From: AP-15 sp963738185
Lineage (GTDB): Bacteria > Pseudomonadota > Alphaproteobacteria > ATCC43930 > CGMCC-115725
Direction: 5' to 3'
Length of the DNA: 64,000 nt
NCBI GenBank assembly: GCA_963738185.1
Contig: CAVTVA010000003.1
Location: forward strand, 2,170,001-2,234,000
Shown here: one piece after another, positions 8,500 to 16,847 of the stretch
How the letters are laid out: each line of letters begins with the position of its first letter
Position numbering within the stretch: the first letter of the stretch is position 1
Translations under genes and position numbers: made by a program
Notes under the pieces: model-generated
Databases searched by the model: none
What the model was told of the DNA's origin: nothing
What the model saw: the letters and a program-made list of their open reading frames with translations, nothing else

Positions 8500-9579
8500 A
8501 TGCAAGTCTCCTATTTTGAAACCGCGCGTTACCAGGTGCCGCCGGGCATGCCGGCCGAATGGCCGGTGCCGCCCGCCGCCTATGATCCCGCGACCGGGAC
8601 GCAGGCCTTCGAAGGCATGATCGAGCGGATGCTGCTGGTCGAGGAGCTTGGCTTCGACTGGATCAGCGTCAGCGAGCACCATTATTCGCCGCGCATCCTG
8701 ACGCCCAACACCGCGGTGTCGGCGTCCTACATGGCGGCCCGGTCGAAAAAGATAAAGATCGCCGTGCTTGGCCCGATCGTCTCGCAGAGCAACCCGGTGC
8801 AGGTCGCCGAGGAGCTGGCGATGCTCGACAATTTCGCGCAGGGCCAACTCGTTGTCGGGCTGCTGCGCGGGACCACCAACGAATATCTGACCTTTGGCCT
8901 GAACCCGGCCGAGGCGCGCGAGCGCACCACCGAGGGGATGGAACTGATCCTCAAGGCGTGGACCGAGCCGCAGCCCTTTGGCTGGCAGGGCCGCCATTAC
9001 CAGTTCCGTACCGTGTCGGTGTGGCCGCGGCCACTGCAGCAGCCATTGCCGCCGACCTATTCGCTCGGCACCAGCCGCGAATCCTGCGAGTTCGCGGCAC
9101 GCCACCATATCGGCCTCGGCGTTTCGTTTGCGCCGTTCGAGGTCGTGGCGAAATCGACGCGCTATTATCGCGAAGAATGCGCGCGCTGCGGCTGGCAACC
9201 CACGCCGGAGCAGATGCTCTATCGCGCGAACATCGTGCTGGCTGAGACCGACGCGGAAGCCGAGGAGCTGCTGGAGCAGCAGCGGCACGGCACCGCCCCG
9301 TTCCCGATGCGGGCTGGGGTGCGCGACGCCCTCTTAAAGCTCGATCAGCGCAATGTTGCCGGGCAGCCGCGGGCGGCGAATGTCGGCGGCGTGCTGCCGA
9401 CATCCTTCTTCGGCAGCCCGGACACCGTCGTCGAGCAGATCAGGCGCTGCCGCGACGAGGTTGGCGTCGGCGTGCTCGATTTGGCGTTTCAGAACCCCGG
9501 CGCCAGCGACACCGGCCGCCTGATGCGCTCGCTCGAGATGTTTGGCAAAGAGGTGCTGCCGCGCGTTCGCGACCTGTGA
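8500..9579 (+). CDS. LLM-class flavin-dependent oxidoreductase (copy 1)
   Basis: This 359-residue bacterial-luciferase-like (TIM-barrel, F420/FMN-dependent) monooxygenase or dehydrogenase has a strand-1 start M-Q-V-S-Y-F-E-T-A-R-Y, the S-E-H-H-Y-S-P segment near residue 53 and a long C-terminal region (L-D-L-A-F-Q-N-P-G-A). Family members oxidise small hydrocarbons, terpenes, aldehydes or other substrates with reduced flavin. It lies 140 bases downstream of the dioxygenase beta subunit on the same strand, so it probably acts in the same catabolic pathway. A close paralog follows immediately. The substrate is unknown. Confidence 0.88.
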   Translation: MQVSYFETARYQVPPGMPAEWPVPPAAYDPATGTQAFEGMIERMLLVEELGFDWISVSEHHYSPRILTPNTAVSASYMAARSKKIKIAVLGPIVSQSNPVQVAEELAMLDNFAQGQLVVGLLRGTTNEYLTFGLNPAEARERTTEGMELILKAWTEPQPFGWQGRHYQFRTVSVWPRPLQQPLPPTYSLGTSRESCEFAARHHIGLGVSFAPFEVVAKSTRYYREECARCGWQPTPEQMLYRANIVLAETDAEAEELLEQQRHGTAPFPMRAGVRDALLKLDQRNVAGQPRAANVGGVLPTSFFGSPDTVVEQIRRCRDEVGVGVLDLAFQNPGASDTGRLMRSLEMFGKEVLPRVRDL

Positions 9580-9598
9580 GCGCGGGCCTGTCGCCGCG

Positions 9599-10679
9599 AT
9601 GAAAATCTCCTATTTCGAAACCGCGCGCTATCATGCGCCGGGCACCATGCCGCGGGCCTGGCCGATGCCGCCCGACGCTTATGACCGCAAAGCTGGGGCG
9701 CAGGCTTATCGCGGCATGATCGAGCGGGTTCGGTTCGTCGAGGAGCTCGGCTTCGACTGGGTCAGCCTGTCCGAGCATCATTATTCGCCGCATCGCTTGA
9801 CGCCGGCGCCCGTTGTCTCGGCCGCGCATGTGATGGCGACCTCGCCGAAGATAACCATCGCCGTGCTCGGCCCGATCGTCTCGCAGAGCAACCCGGTGCA
9901 AGTGGCCGAAAACCTGGCGATGCTCGACAATCTGGCGCCGGGCCGCCTGGTGGTCGGGATGTTGCGTGGGACCACCGGCGAGTATTTGAGCTATGGCCTG
10001 AACCCGACCGAGGCGCGCGAGCGCACCACCGAAGCCATGGAGCTGGTGCTGAAGGCGTGGACCGAGCCGCAGCCCTTTGGCTGGCAGGGCCGCCATTACC
10101 AGTTCCGCACCGTCTCGGTCTGGCCGCGTCCGACGCGGCAGCCGCATCCGCCGACCTATGCGCTCGGATCGAGCCGAGAATCGTGCGAGTTTGCCGCGCG
10201 CCATCATCTCGGCCTCGGCGTCTCCTATGCGCCATTCGATGTCGTCGCCCGGGTCACGCGCTATTATCGCGAGCGGTGCGCGCATCACGGCTGGGAGCCG
10301 ACGCCGGAGCAGATCATCTATCGGGCGAATATTCTCTTCGCCGCGACCGACGCCGAAGCCGAGCGCATGCTGGATGCTGCAGCGGCGCGTGCGGCCGCCG
10401 TTTCCGTTGCAGGCTGGCGTGCGCGATGCGCTGATCGAGCTCGATCAGCGCAACGTCGCGGGGGAAGCGCGGGCCCCGAATGTCGGCGGCACGCTGCCGA
10501 CGAACTTTGCCGGCGGCCCGGATGCTGTCGTCGAGCAGATCGCGCGCTGCGGCAGCGAAACCGGGGTGGGTGTCATCGATCTGTTGTTTCAAACTCCGGG
10601 CGCCAGCGACACCGGATTGCTGATGGCCTCGCTCGAGCTCTTCGGCAAAAAGGTGCTGCCGCGCATTCGCGAGGTTTGA
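9599..10679 (+). CDS. LLM-class flavin-dependent oxidoreductase (copy 2), broken by a +1 frameshift
   Basis: This is a close paralog of the preceding gene, sharing long identical stretches in the centre and C-terminus. Reading from the ATG at 9599, the homologous frame runs to about base 10375 (...E-R-M-L-D). The homology then continues in the next frame from 10380 (Q-R-R-V-R-P-P-F-P). One extra base in GCTG at 10376-10379 explains the break. Removing it restores a protein of about 359 residues ending at 10679, the same length as copy 1. Both halves remain highly conserved, so decay has either just begun or the extra base is a sequencing error. As sequenced, the product would be a protein with a wrong C-terminus. 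Confidence 0.85.
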
Positions 10680-10704
10680 CAGCAACGGGCGCTCAATCGG
10701 AAAG

Positions 10705-11514
10705 GTGGCGATCGTGGTGCAGGCGGGAGCGGGCTTCAGCGAAGGCCATGTCGAGGCGGACGGCTTTCGCATCCGGTATATGGAGGCCGGCGACGGGCCG
10801 CCGCTGGTGCATTTGCATGGCGCAGGCGGATTGCGGCTGACGCCGGGGCACGATCTGCTGCGCCGCCGGTTCCGGGTGATCGCGTTCGAAATGCCGGGGT
10901 TCGGAACCTCGGCCGAGAACATGCGCACGCGGGACATGCCGGAGATGGCGGCGACGATGGCGCGGGCGATCGAAGTGCTCGGGCTCGGCGAATTCAGCCT
11001 GATGGGCACCTCGTTTGGCGGCAAGGCTGCACTTTGGCTGGCATTGCAGCAGCCGCAGCGGGTGCGCGCCCTGGTGCTGGAGGCGCCGGCGGCGATCCGT
11101 CCGGAAGGCGCCGAGCCGCCCTCCGGGTCGCCCGAAGAGATGGCGCGTCGCCTTTACGCCCACCCCGAACGGGTCGGCACGATCCCGGCGCCCGACCCAG
11201 CCGTGCGGGCGAAGACCGGGCGTCTGGTCGGCCGGCTGCGCGGACCCAACCGTGACCCCGATCTCGAAAACCAGCTGCGGAGCCTGGCGATCCCGACCTT
11301 GGTCCTGTTCGGCACGGTCGATCGGGTGATCCCGCCTGAGATGGGGCACTTTTACAAAGAGCTGATGCCGAGCTCTAACTTGGTCTTTGTCTATGATGCC
11401 GGGCACGCGATCAGCACCGATCGCCCGGAGGCGTTTGCCGAGGTTGTGGCCGACTTTGTCGAGCGGCGCGACGCTTTCGTCGTCAGCCAGACCGAGACGG
11501 TGATCCATCCTTAG
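10705..11514 (+). CDS. Alpha/beta hydrolase
   Basis: This 269-residue alpha/beta-fold hydrolase probably starts at GTG. The nucleophile elbow is G-T-S-F-G-G (Ser near residue 98). The acid is Asp in G-T-V-D-R-V-I-P, and the catalytic His is in D-A-G-H-A-I-S-T-D-R-P near the C-terminus. The oxyanion-hole H-G segment is H-L-H-G-A-G-G. Its size and motif pattern resemble carbon-carbon hydrolases of meta-cleavage pathways as well as general esterases. It is the last gene of the dioxygenase island, 25 bases after the second luciferase-like gene, so a ring-fission-product hydrolase is a reasonable guess but not proven. Confidence 0.85.
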   Translation: MAIVVQAGAGFSEGHVEADGFRIRYMEAGDGPPLVHLHGAGGLRLTPGHDLLRRRFRVIAFEMPGFGTSAENMRTRDMPEMAATMARAIEVLGLGEFSLMGTSFGGKAALWLALQQPQRVRALVLEAPAAIRPEGAEPPSGSPEEMARRLYAHPERVGTIPAPDPAVRAKTGRLVGRLRGPNRDPDLENQLRSLAIPTLVLFGTVDRVIPPEMGHFYKELMPSSNLVFVYDAGHAISTDRPEAFAEVVADFVERRDAFVVSQTETVIHP

Positions 11515-11819
11515 GGCGCATCGCGAGAGACGACCGCGGCGGCGAACATCGAGCATGGCGGAGCGCGCTCGCCCGACCGACCTCTCAAATGTCCGACAGT
11601 TTTTAATAAGCTTTTGTTGCCATCAAATCGGAATCCGGCAAGAATGCTGACTGTCGGCGCAGGTTAGCTAACCATTTCGGCAAACGGTACGGATTTTTGC
11701 CAATCGCGGCTGGGTGTTTGAGCCGCAGGAATTTAGCCGAATCCGAGCGGATTGCTCGCGGGCTCATTAATGATTTGCGCAAAGGCGCGAAGCCGACCGG
11801 GCGAATTCAAGGATACGCA
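11515..11819. promoter_or_regulatory. Intergenic region with AT-rich core and an inverted repeat
   Basis: This 305-bp gap has no convincing gene. An AT-rich core (about 11585-11640, with TTTTTAATAAGCTTTTG) is flanked by the inverted repeat CCGACAGT (11593-11600) and ACTGTCGG (11650-11657). This could be an operator or promoter region for the membrane protein gene that starts at 11820. No good sigma-54 -24/-12 pair was found. The assignment as regulatory is a guess from composition and symmetry. Confidence 0.3.
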
Positions 11820-12953
11820 ATGAAACCATGGATGATCATACTGTCGAGTGCAGTTGTCGCGATCGCCGCCGCGGCCGGCGCCGCTCTGCCCGGGCTGTCG
11901 CTGACCGCGCATTCGGGAATTGTGCCAGGCGTCATGGCGCTGATGCCGCTGCAGGTCGTGACGATTCTGGCTGGCTACGCGCTGTGCGCGGTCCTGCTGA
12001 CAGCGGCCAGCCTGGTCGGCAGCTGCATGCTGCTGCGCCATCGCCTTGCCCGCATTCCGCCGCATCGCGGCCCGGGCCATCCCGATTGGACTGCCGCCTT
12101 TGAGGCGAGCGGGCTGCGGCGGTTGGCGCCGGGGCTCGCCGGTTCGCCGCTGCGTCTTGGCGGAGCGGATCGGATGATCGTGGTGCGCCGGCAGTTTCGC
12201 CCGGAAGAGGCCCGGCGGGAGATGGCTCGGCTCTATCATCTGTGGGCGGCGCGCACCCAATTTTACAGCGCGACGATCGTGCTTGCCGCCGCCGCGGTGC
12301 TGGGCCTTGCCCAGCAGCACGGGGCGCTGCCGGACCGGTTCGGACCGATCCCGACCGCCCCGGCGGCGCTGATCCTGGTTGGGCTGATTTTGCTCGCGCT
12401 GCTCGGCCGGCTTGCGGTCGATGTCGCGGTCGAGCCGGTGGTCGAGCTGCTCTCGCGGCTTCCGACCGAGCCGGTCGAAATCGCGTTGCTGCGCCGCGCG
12501 GTCGAGCTGCTCGAAGCTAGCCCCAGCGCCAGGCCGGCTCGGGACGATGGTGCGTTGGCCGCGGCCTTGCAGATTCCTGAGCGGGTGGTCGGCGTGTTCG
12601 AAGATGGGCGCCGCGCCTTGCTCGAGGCAATCGAGCATTTGTCGGCGACCACCGATGGGCTCGCTTCGGCCACCCGATCCGCGATGGAAGGGCTCGAGGC
12701 TGCGGTTCGTGACAGCAAGCGGCACACGCCGGCGGCGACAGAGTTCGAGGTGCCGGATGCGGCTGGACTGTTGCGGCTGCAAAACGCGATCGTGGCGCTG
12801 ACCGCGGCGTTGGAGCGCGTGCCGACATTGGCGCCTGGGCCGCTCCTCGTCGAGCGCGCAGCCGGCAGCGACCTCCCGCTCGGCCGCGAAGCCGATCCGC
12901 ATTTTGCCGAAGAGCTGAAAAAGCTGCTGGCCGAGATCGGGACCGCTTCCTGA
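11820..12953 (+). CDS. Membrane protein of unknown function with a long cytoplasmic tail
   Basis: I do not recognise the family. The 377-residue product starts at an ATG preceded by AAGGA. Four hydrophobic segments can be seen, at about 4-25, 37-70, 153-170 and 185-205. A loop of some 75 residues separates the first and second pairs. After the last segment comes a hydrophilic, Ala/Leu/Glu-rich tail of about 170 residues with heptad-like stretches (around 255-330), suggesting a coiled coil. This layout loosely recalls MotA/ExbB-type or ZorA-like stator proteins, but no diagnostic motif was found. It is convergent with the PEP-CTERM-type operon, and no partner gene is adjacent. Confidence 0.6.
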   Translation: MKPWMIILSSAVVAIAAAAGAALPGLSLTAHSGIVPGVMALMPLQVVTILAGYALCAVLLTAASLVGSCMLLRHRLARIPPHRGPGHPDWTAAFEASGLRRLAPGLAGSPLRLGGADRMIVVRRQFRPEEARREMARLYHLWAARTQFYSATIVLAAAAVLGLAQQHGALPDRFGPIPTAPAALILVGLILLALLGRLAVDVAVEPVVELLSRLPTEPVEIALLRRAVELLEASPSARPARDDGALAAALQIPERVVGVFEDGRRALLEAIEHLSATTDGLASATRSAMEGLEAAVRDSKRHTPAATEFEVPDAAGLLRLQNAIVALTAALERVPTLAPGPLLVERAAGSDLPLGREADPHFAEELKKLLAEIGTAS

Positions 12954-13143
12954 CATCCGACGCGGAAATTCGCAAGACAGGTAGAGAGCGGTCGCGGCGG
13001 ACCCTCACCGCCACGATGCGGCGCCCGCGGATAGGCGTCGTGGCGCTATCCGGTCGCATGTGCCTGCTGAAAGGCACGCGCTGATTGGGTCCTGTGCCAC
13101 GGCGTGCAGGAAATAACCTGCGAGATCCGGTGCGCCACACTCT

Positions 13144-13190
13144 GAATTGGCGAGCCGGGCTGAATCGGCGAGCCGGGCTGAATCGGCGAG
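13144..13190. repeat. Short tandem repeat (18-bp unit)
   Basis: Two and a half copies of an 18-bp unit (GAATCGGCGAGCCGGGCT, with the first copy carrying one T/C change) lie in the gap between the convergent membrane protein gene and prsT. Nothing else is evident in this 259-bp gap. Confidence 0.8.
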
Positions 13191-13212
13191 GCGAGGCCGA
13201 GTGCGGCACGAC

Positions 13213-16200
13213 TCAGCTATGCTTGAGCTCGGCCAGCAGCTTTTGGGCTTGCGCCTTGTCGCTAAAGGAAGCGCCAGAGCCAAGCAGCTTTTCCAGCATC
13301 GTCGCGGCATCGCTCGACCGCCCGACGCGATTGAGGGCGACCGCCAAGTGATATTGGATCGCCGGGTCGGCGGGGGCGGAGACATTGGCCGCGGTCAGAT
13401 AGGTGACCGCCTTGCCGGTGTCCCCTTGGGCCAACAAGATCCAGCCGAGCGTGTCGTCGATTTGCGCGGCGCTCGGCGCCGCGGCCACCGCGCGTTCCGC
13501 AAGCTGGCGGGCCTTTGCCAGATTGCCTTGCTGTTGGTAGAGCCAGGCGAGATTGTTGAGCGATGCCGCATCGTCGGGACGGGCCGCCAACACCTTGTTG
13601 TATTCGGCGATCGCCGCGTCGTCTTTTTTGTTCTGCAGGTACAGCGACGCCAATGCCGCACGGATCGCGAAATCGTTGGGCGCGGCTTTAAGCCGCGCGT
13701 TCAGCAGCGCCACTGCCCGGTCGGAATCGCCCGTCTGGTTGTAGATGCGGGCGAGCGCGGCAGTGAGCCCGTCATCGGCGGGCTTGGCCTTGAGCGATTT
13801 TTCGAGTAGTGCCGCCGCCTCCTGGCTCTTGCCAGAGTTTACCAGCAGATCGGCCGAGGCCAGATCGTAAAGCGTGCTCTTCGGGTCGGCCTTGGCGAAG
13901 TCGCGCGCTTTTGCCAACCCGGCATCGAGCCCGCCGATCTTTGCCTCGATCTGGATCAGCTCGCCCTTGAGGCTGGCGTTTTGCGGCGCGCGATCGAGCG
14001 CCGCCTGCAGCACGGTTCGCGCCTCCAGGTAGTTCTTCGCGGCGCTCAGCGCCGAGATGTAGCGCGCCAGGATCGGCGCAGAATTCGGCGCTAATTGATA
14101 GGCGTGCTTATACGTCGCGATCGCCGCCGGCAGATCGCTGGCGCCGATCTGGGCGCGGGCCTGGGCATCGAGGACATCGAGGTTTGAAGGAAATTTGCCG
14201 GCGAGCTCGGCCGCGGTCGCCGTGGCATTCTTCCAATCCCTACGCATGCCGTAGAGGTTGACGAGCTTTAGCCCGGGTGCAGGATCGTTGGGTGCGGCGC
14301 TGCGCGCGCGGGTGATGTCGGCCACCGCTTGCGGCCAGCTCTTCTGGGCGATGGCGATGTCCGCGAGGCCGAGCAGCCCGGTCACATTGTTCGGCGACTG
14401 CGCCAACAGATCGTCATAGATTTTTTTGGCGTCGGCCATTCGGCCGGTGGCCAGATAGAGCGGGCCAAGCACCGAGCGCACCGCGACATCCTTCGGATCG
14501 GCTGCCAGCCGGCGCGTCAGCGCCGCCTCGGCCGCGCCAAAATGTCCGGTGCGGATGTACAGTTGGGCGAGCGCCACGATGAGCGTGTCGTCGGCCGGGC
14601 GCGCGGCCGCCGCCTTTTCGAGCAAAGCCGCGGCGTCGTCGTATCGTCCGGCGGTTTCGTAGAGCTGCGCCGCCGACAGATCGTAGGCATTGCTGGTTGG
14701 ATCGGCCTTGGCAAAGCCGTTCGCCAACGAAACTCCGGCATCGACGCCGTCGAGCTCGGCTGTCACCCGCACCAGGTCGACTTTCAGCGATGCGTTTTTG
14801 GGGTCGCGATCGATCGCGCCCTGCAACACGCCGCGGGCCTCGCGGTAAAATTTTGCAGAATTGAGCAAAGTCAGGTAGCGCGACAGGATCGGCAGCGAAT
14901 CCGGCGCCAGCGCATGCGCCCGCTTATAGCTCGAGATCGCGCCATCGGTGTCGCCGGCTCCGAGCTGGGCCTGCGCTTGCGCTTCCAAGACATCGACATC
15001 GGAGGGAAATCGGGCGCTGAGCGCGGAGGCGACGGCGGTGGCGTTGGTCCAATCCTGCCGCAGCTCGTAGGCCCGCACCAGGGCGAGGTCGGGCGCCGTG
15101 TCGTTGGGCGCGGCGGCGCGCGCGCGATTGATGTAATCGGTCGCCTCGGGCCATTTCTTCTGGGCGATGGCGATATTGGCCATGCCGAGCAGCGCCGCCT
15201 CGTCCTTGGGCGTCTTGGCGAGCTGGTCGGTGTAGATTTTTTCGGCGTCCGCGGGCCGCCCGGTTGCCAGATAGAGCTGGGCCAGATCGCGGACCGCCGG
15301 AGCAAAGCCCGGCTGGCGGGCAAGGGCGGCATGGAAGGCGGTCTCGGCCGCCGGGTAATCGTGCTGCGCGGTTTTGACCATTCCCAGCAAGGTCTGGTAA
15401 AGCGGATTGTTCGGATCACGCTTGATCAGCGATTGGGCGACCGTGGCGGCCTTGTCGGCCTGCCCGGCGCGCAACTGGGTCAGCACCAGCGTCGGTCCGG
15501 CGACCGGCGCACCTGACGGCGTCTCGAACACGCGTTCGAGCCCGGATATGCCCCGGCTGCTCTGGCCGGCGCCGATCTGCGAGATCGCCACCTGCGTCTT
15601 GATCGCCTGGTTTCCAGGCTCGAGCGCCGCCGCCTTGTCGAATTGCTGGAGCGCCTGCTCGGGCTTGCCGTCGGCCATATAGGCGTTGCCGAGCAGGGTC
15701 AGCGTCTGCGCGTCCGACGGCGATTTGGCGACGATCGGCTGGAGATAGCCGATGGCGCGGGAGGGCGCGCGCTGGCGCAGCGCCGCGACCGCTGCGAGCC
15801 GCGCCGCCTTAGCGTCGTCCGGGGCCCGGGCGAGATATTTGTCGAGGATGGTCTCCGCCTCGGCATATCGGCCGAGCGCGAATTTGGTCGCGCCCTGGAG
15901 ATAATAACCGGCCACGAACCTGGGAAAGAGCGGCGAGATGTGGTCGAAGATCTGGTCGGCCGCGGCGTATTGCTTCTGCTTGGCGCGTTCGAGCGCGCGC
16001 AGGTAGCTCGCCATGAAGTTGTTGGGGGCGGCCTTGAGGACCGGGTCGAGATCCTGGTCCGCGGCTGCGTACCTGCCCTCGGCGATGTTGAGGCTGGCCC
16101 GGCTCAGGCGCACCGCGACGCTGTTCGGGTCGATCTTGAGGGCCGCATCAAAGCGGCTCATCGCGCCTTTGACATCGCCTTTGGCGCGAGCCATTTCGCC

Positions 16201-16818
16201 CATCACCTGGAGCGCCTCGACCGAGCGGGGATCGGCGGCCAGCGCCTGATCGAGAAGCTTGCTCGCTTCGCCGGGGTTGCTGGCCGCCAGCAGGCGGGCC
16301 AAGGTGATTTTGGGCGGCGCAGCATTCGGGTCGAGCCGGATCGCGTCGCGCAGCAGCGTCTCGGCTTTGGTGCGGTCATGGAGGGCGGCCGCGGCGATGC
16401 CGAGCGCGGTGCGCACCTTGCTCTCCAGCGCGGCCGGCCGATTGTCCGGCTTGACCAGATCGGAGAGGTCGGCGAATTTGCCCTCGGCCAACAGCGCGTC
16501 GGTCAAAACCGGCAGATAATCCGCCTCGGCCCCGTTGCGCTCGCGTGCGGCGCGCGCTTCGCGCTCGGCCGAAATCGGATCGCCGAGCTTGAGGAACACA
16601 GCCGCCAGCCTGGCGCGCAGCAGCGGGTCTTGCGGCGATTGCCGAACGGCGTTGCGCAGCTCGATCTCGGCGGCCGAGAGTTTGCCGGCGGCGAGATACT
16701 GGTCGGCATTTTTAACGGTGGCCGACTCGGTTGCAGCGGCGACCGGCTGGGCGAGCATCAATCCGGCGGCGACGGAAGCGGCGCATCGCCAAGAGACGCG
16801 GTATTGACCCTGCGGCAT
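13213..16818 (-). CDS. prsT: PEP-CTERM system TPR-repeat protein PrsT
   Basis: This very large tetratricopeptide-repeat lipoprotein-like or periplasmic protein has 1201 residues. I chose the ATG at 16818, preceded by GGGAGGGAAGGGG, because it gives a signal peptide (hydrophobic core A-A-S-V-A-A-G-L-M-L-A, cleavage near A-V-A-A-A) directly before mature TPR sequence. A longer frame exists but would overlap prsR. About 20-25 TPR-like units follow, with recurring G-x-x-x-x-A and L-x-x-x-P-x-(N/D) spacing. Long internal duplications are visible: two blocks both contain A-Q-K-(K/S)-W-P-x-A and L-G-L-A-D/N-I-A-I-A-Q-K. In PEP-CTERM/XrtA loci PrsT accompanies PrsK/PrsR and exopolysaccharide genes. 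It probably scaffolds envelope assembly or export, but its molecular role is not established. Confidence 0.85.
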   Translation of the reverse strand: MPQGQYRVSWRCAASVAAGLMLAQPVAAATESATVKNADQYLAAGKLSAAEIELRNAVRQSPQDPLLRARLAAVFLKLGDPISAEREARAARERNGAEADYLPVLTDALLAEGKFADLSDLVKPDNRPAALESKVRTALGIAAAALHDRTKAETLLRDAIRLDPNAAPPKITLARLLAASNPGEASKLLDQALAADPRSVEALQVMGEMARAKGDVKGAMSRFDAALKIDPNSVAVRLSRASLNIAEGRYAAADQDLDPVLKAAPNNFMASYLRALERAKQKQYAAADQIFDHISPLFPRFVAGYYLQGATKFALGRYAEAETILDKYLARAPDDAKAARLAAVAALRQRAPSRAIGYLQPIVAKSPSDAQTLTLLGNAYMADGKPEQALQQFDKAAALEPGNQAIKTQVAISQIGAGQSSRGISGLERVFETPSGAPVAGPTLVLTQLRAGQADKAATVAQSLIKRDPNNPLYQTLLGMVKTAQHDYPAAETAFHAALARQPGFAPAVRDLAQLYLATGRPADAEKIYTDQLAKTPKDEAALLGMANIAIAQKKWPEATDYINRARAAAPNDTAPDLALVRAYELRQDWTNATAVASALSARFPSDVDVLEAQAQAQLGAGDTDGAISSYKRAHALAPDSLPILSRYLTLLNSAKFYREARGVLQGAIDRDPKNASLKVDLVRVTAELDGVDAGVSLANGFAKADPTSNAYDLSAAQLYETAGRYDDAAALLEKAAAARPADDTLIVALAQLYIRTGHFGAAEAALTRRLAADPKDVAVRSVLGPLYLATGRMADAKKIYDDLLAQSPNNVTGLLGLADIAIAQKSWPQAVADITRARSAAPNDPAPGLKLVNLYGMRRDWKNATATAAELAGKFPSNLDVLDAQARAQIGASDLPAAIATYKHAYQLAPNSAPILARYISALSAAKNYLEARTVLQAALDRAPQNASLKGELIQIEAKIGGLDAGLAKARDFAKADPKSTLYDLASADLLVNSGKSQEAAALLEKSLKAKPADDGLTAALARIYNQTGDSDRAVALLNARLKAAPNDFAIRAALASLYLQNKKDDAAIAEYNKVLAARPDDAASLNNLAWLYQQQGNLAKARQLAERAVAAAPSAAQIDDTLGWILLAQGDTGKAVTYLTAANVSAPADPAIQYHLAVALNRVGRSSDAATMLEKLLGSGASFSDKAQAQKLLAELKHS

Positions 16819-16847
16819 TGCGAACCCCTTCCCTCCCCAACCGGCGC

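Noticed and set aside
11690..11720. Sigma-54 promoter before the membrane protein
   Set aside because: A GG-N10-GC pair exists but the flanking bases do not match the TGGCAC/TTGCA pattern.
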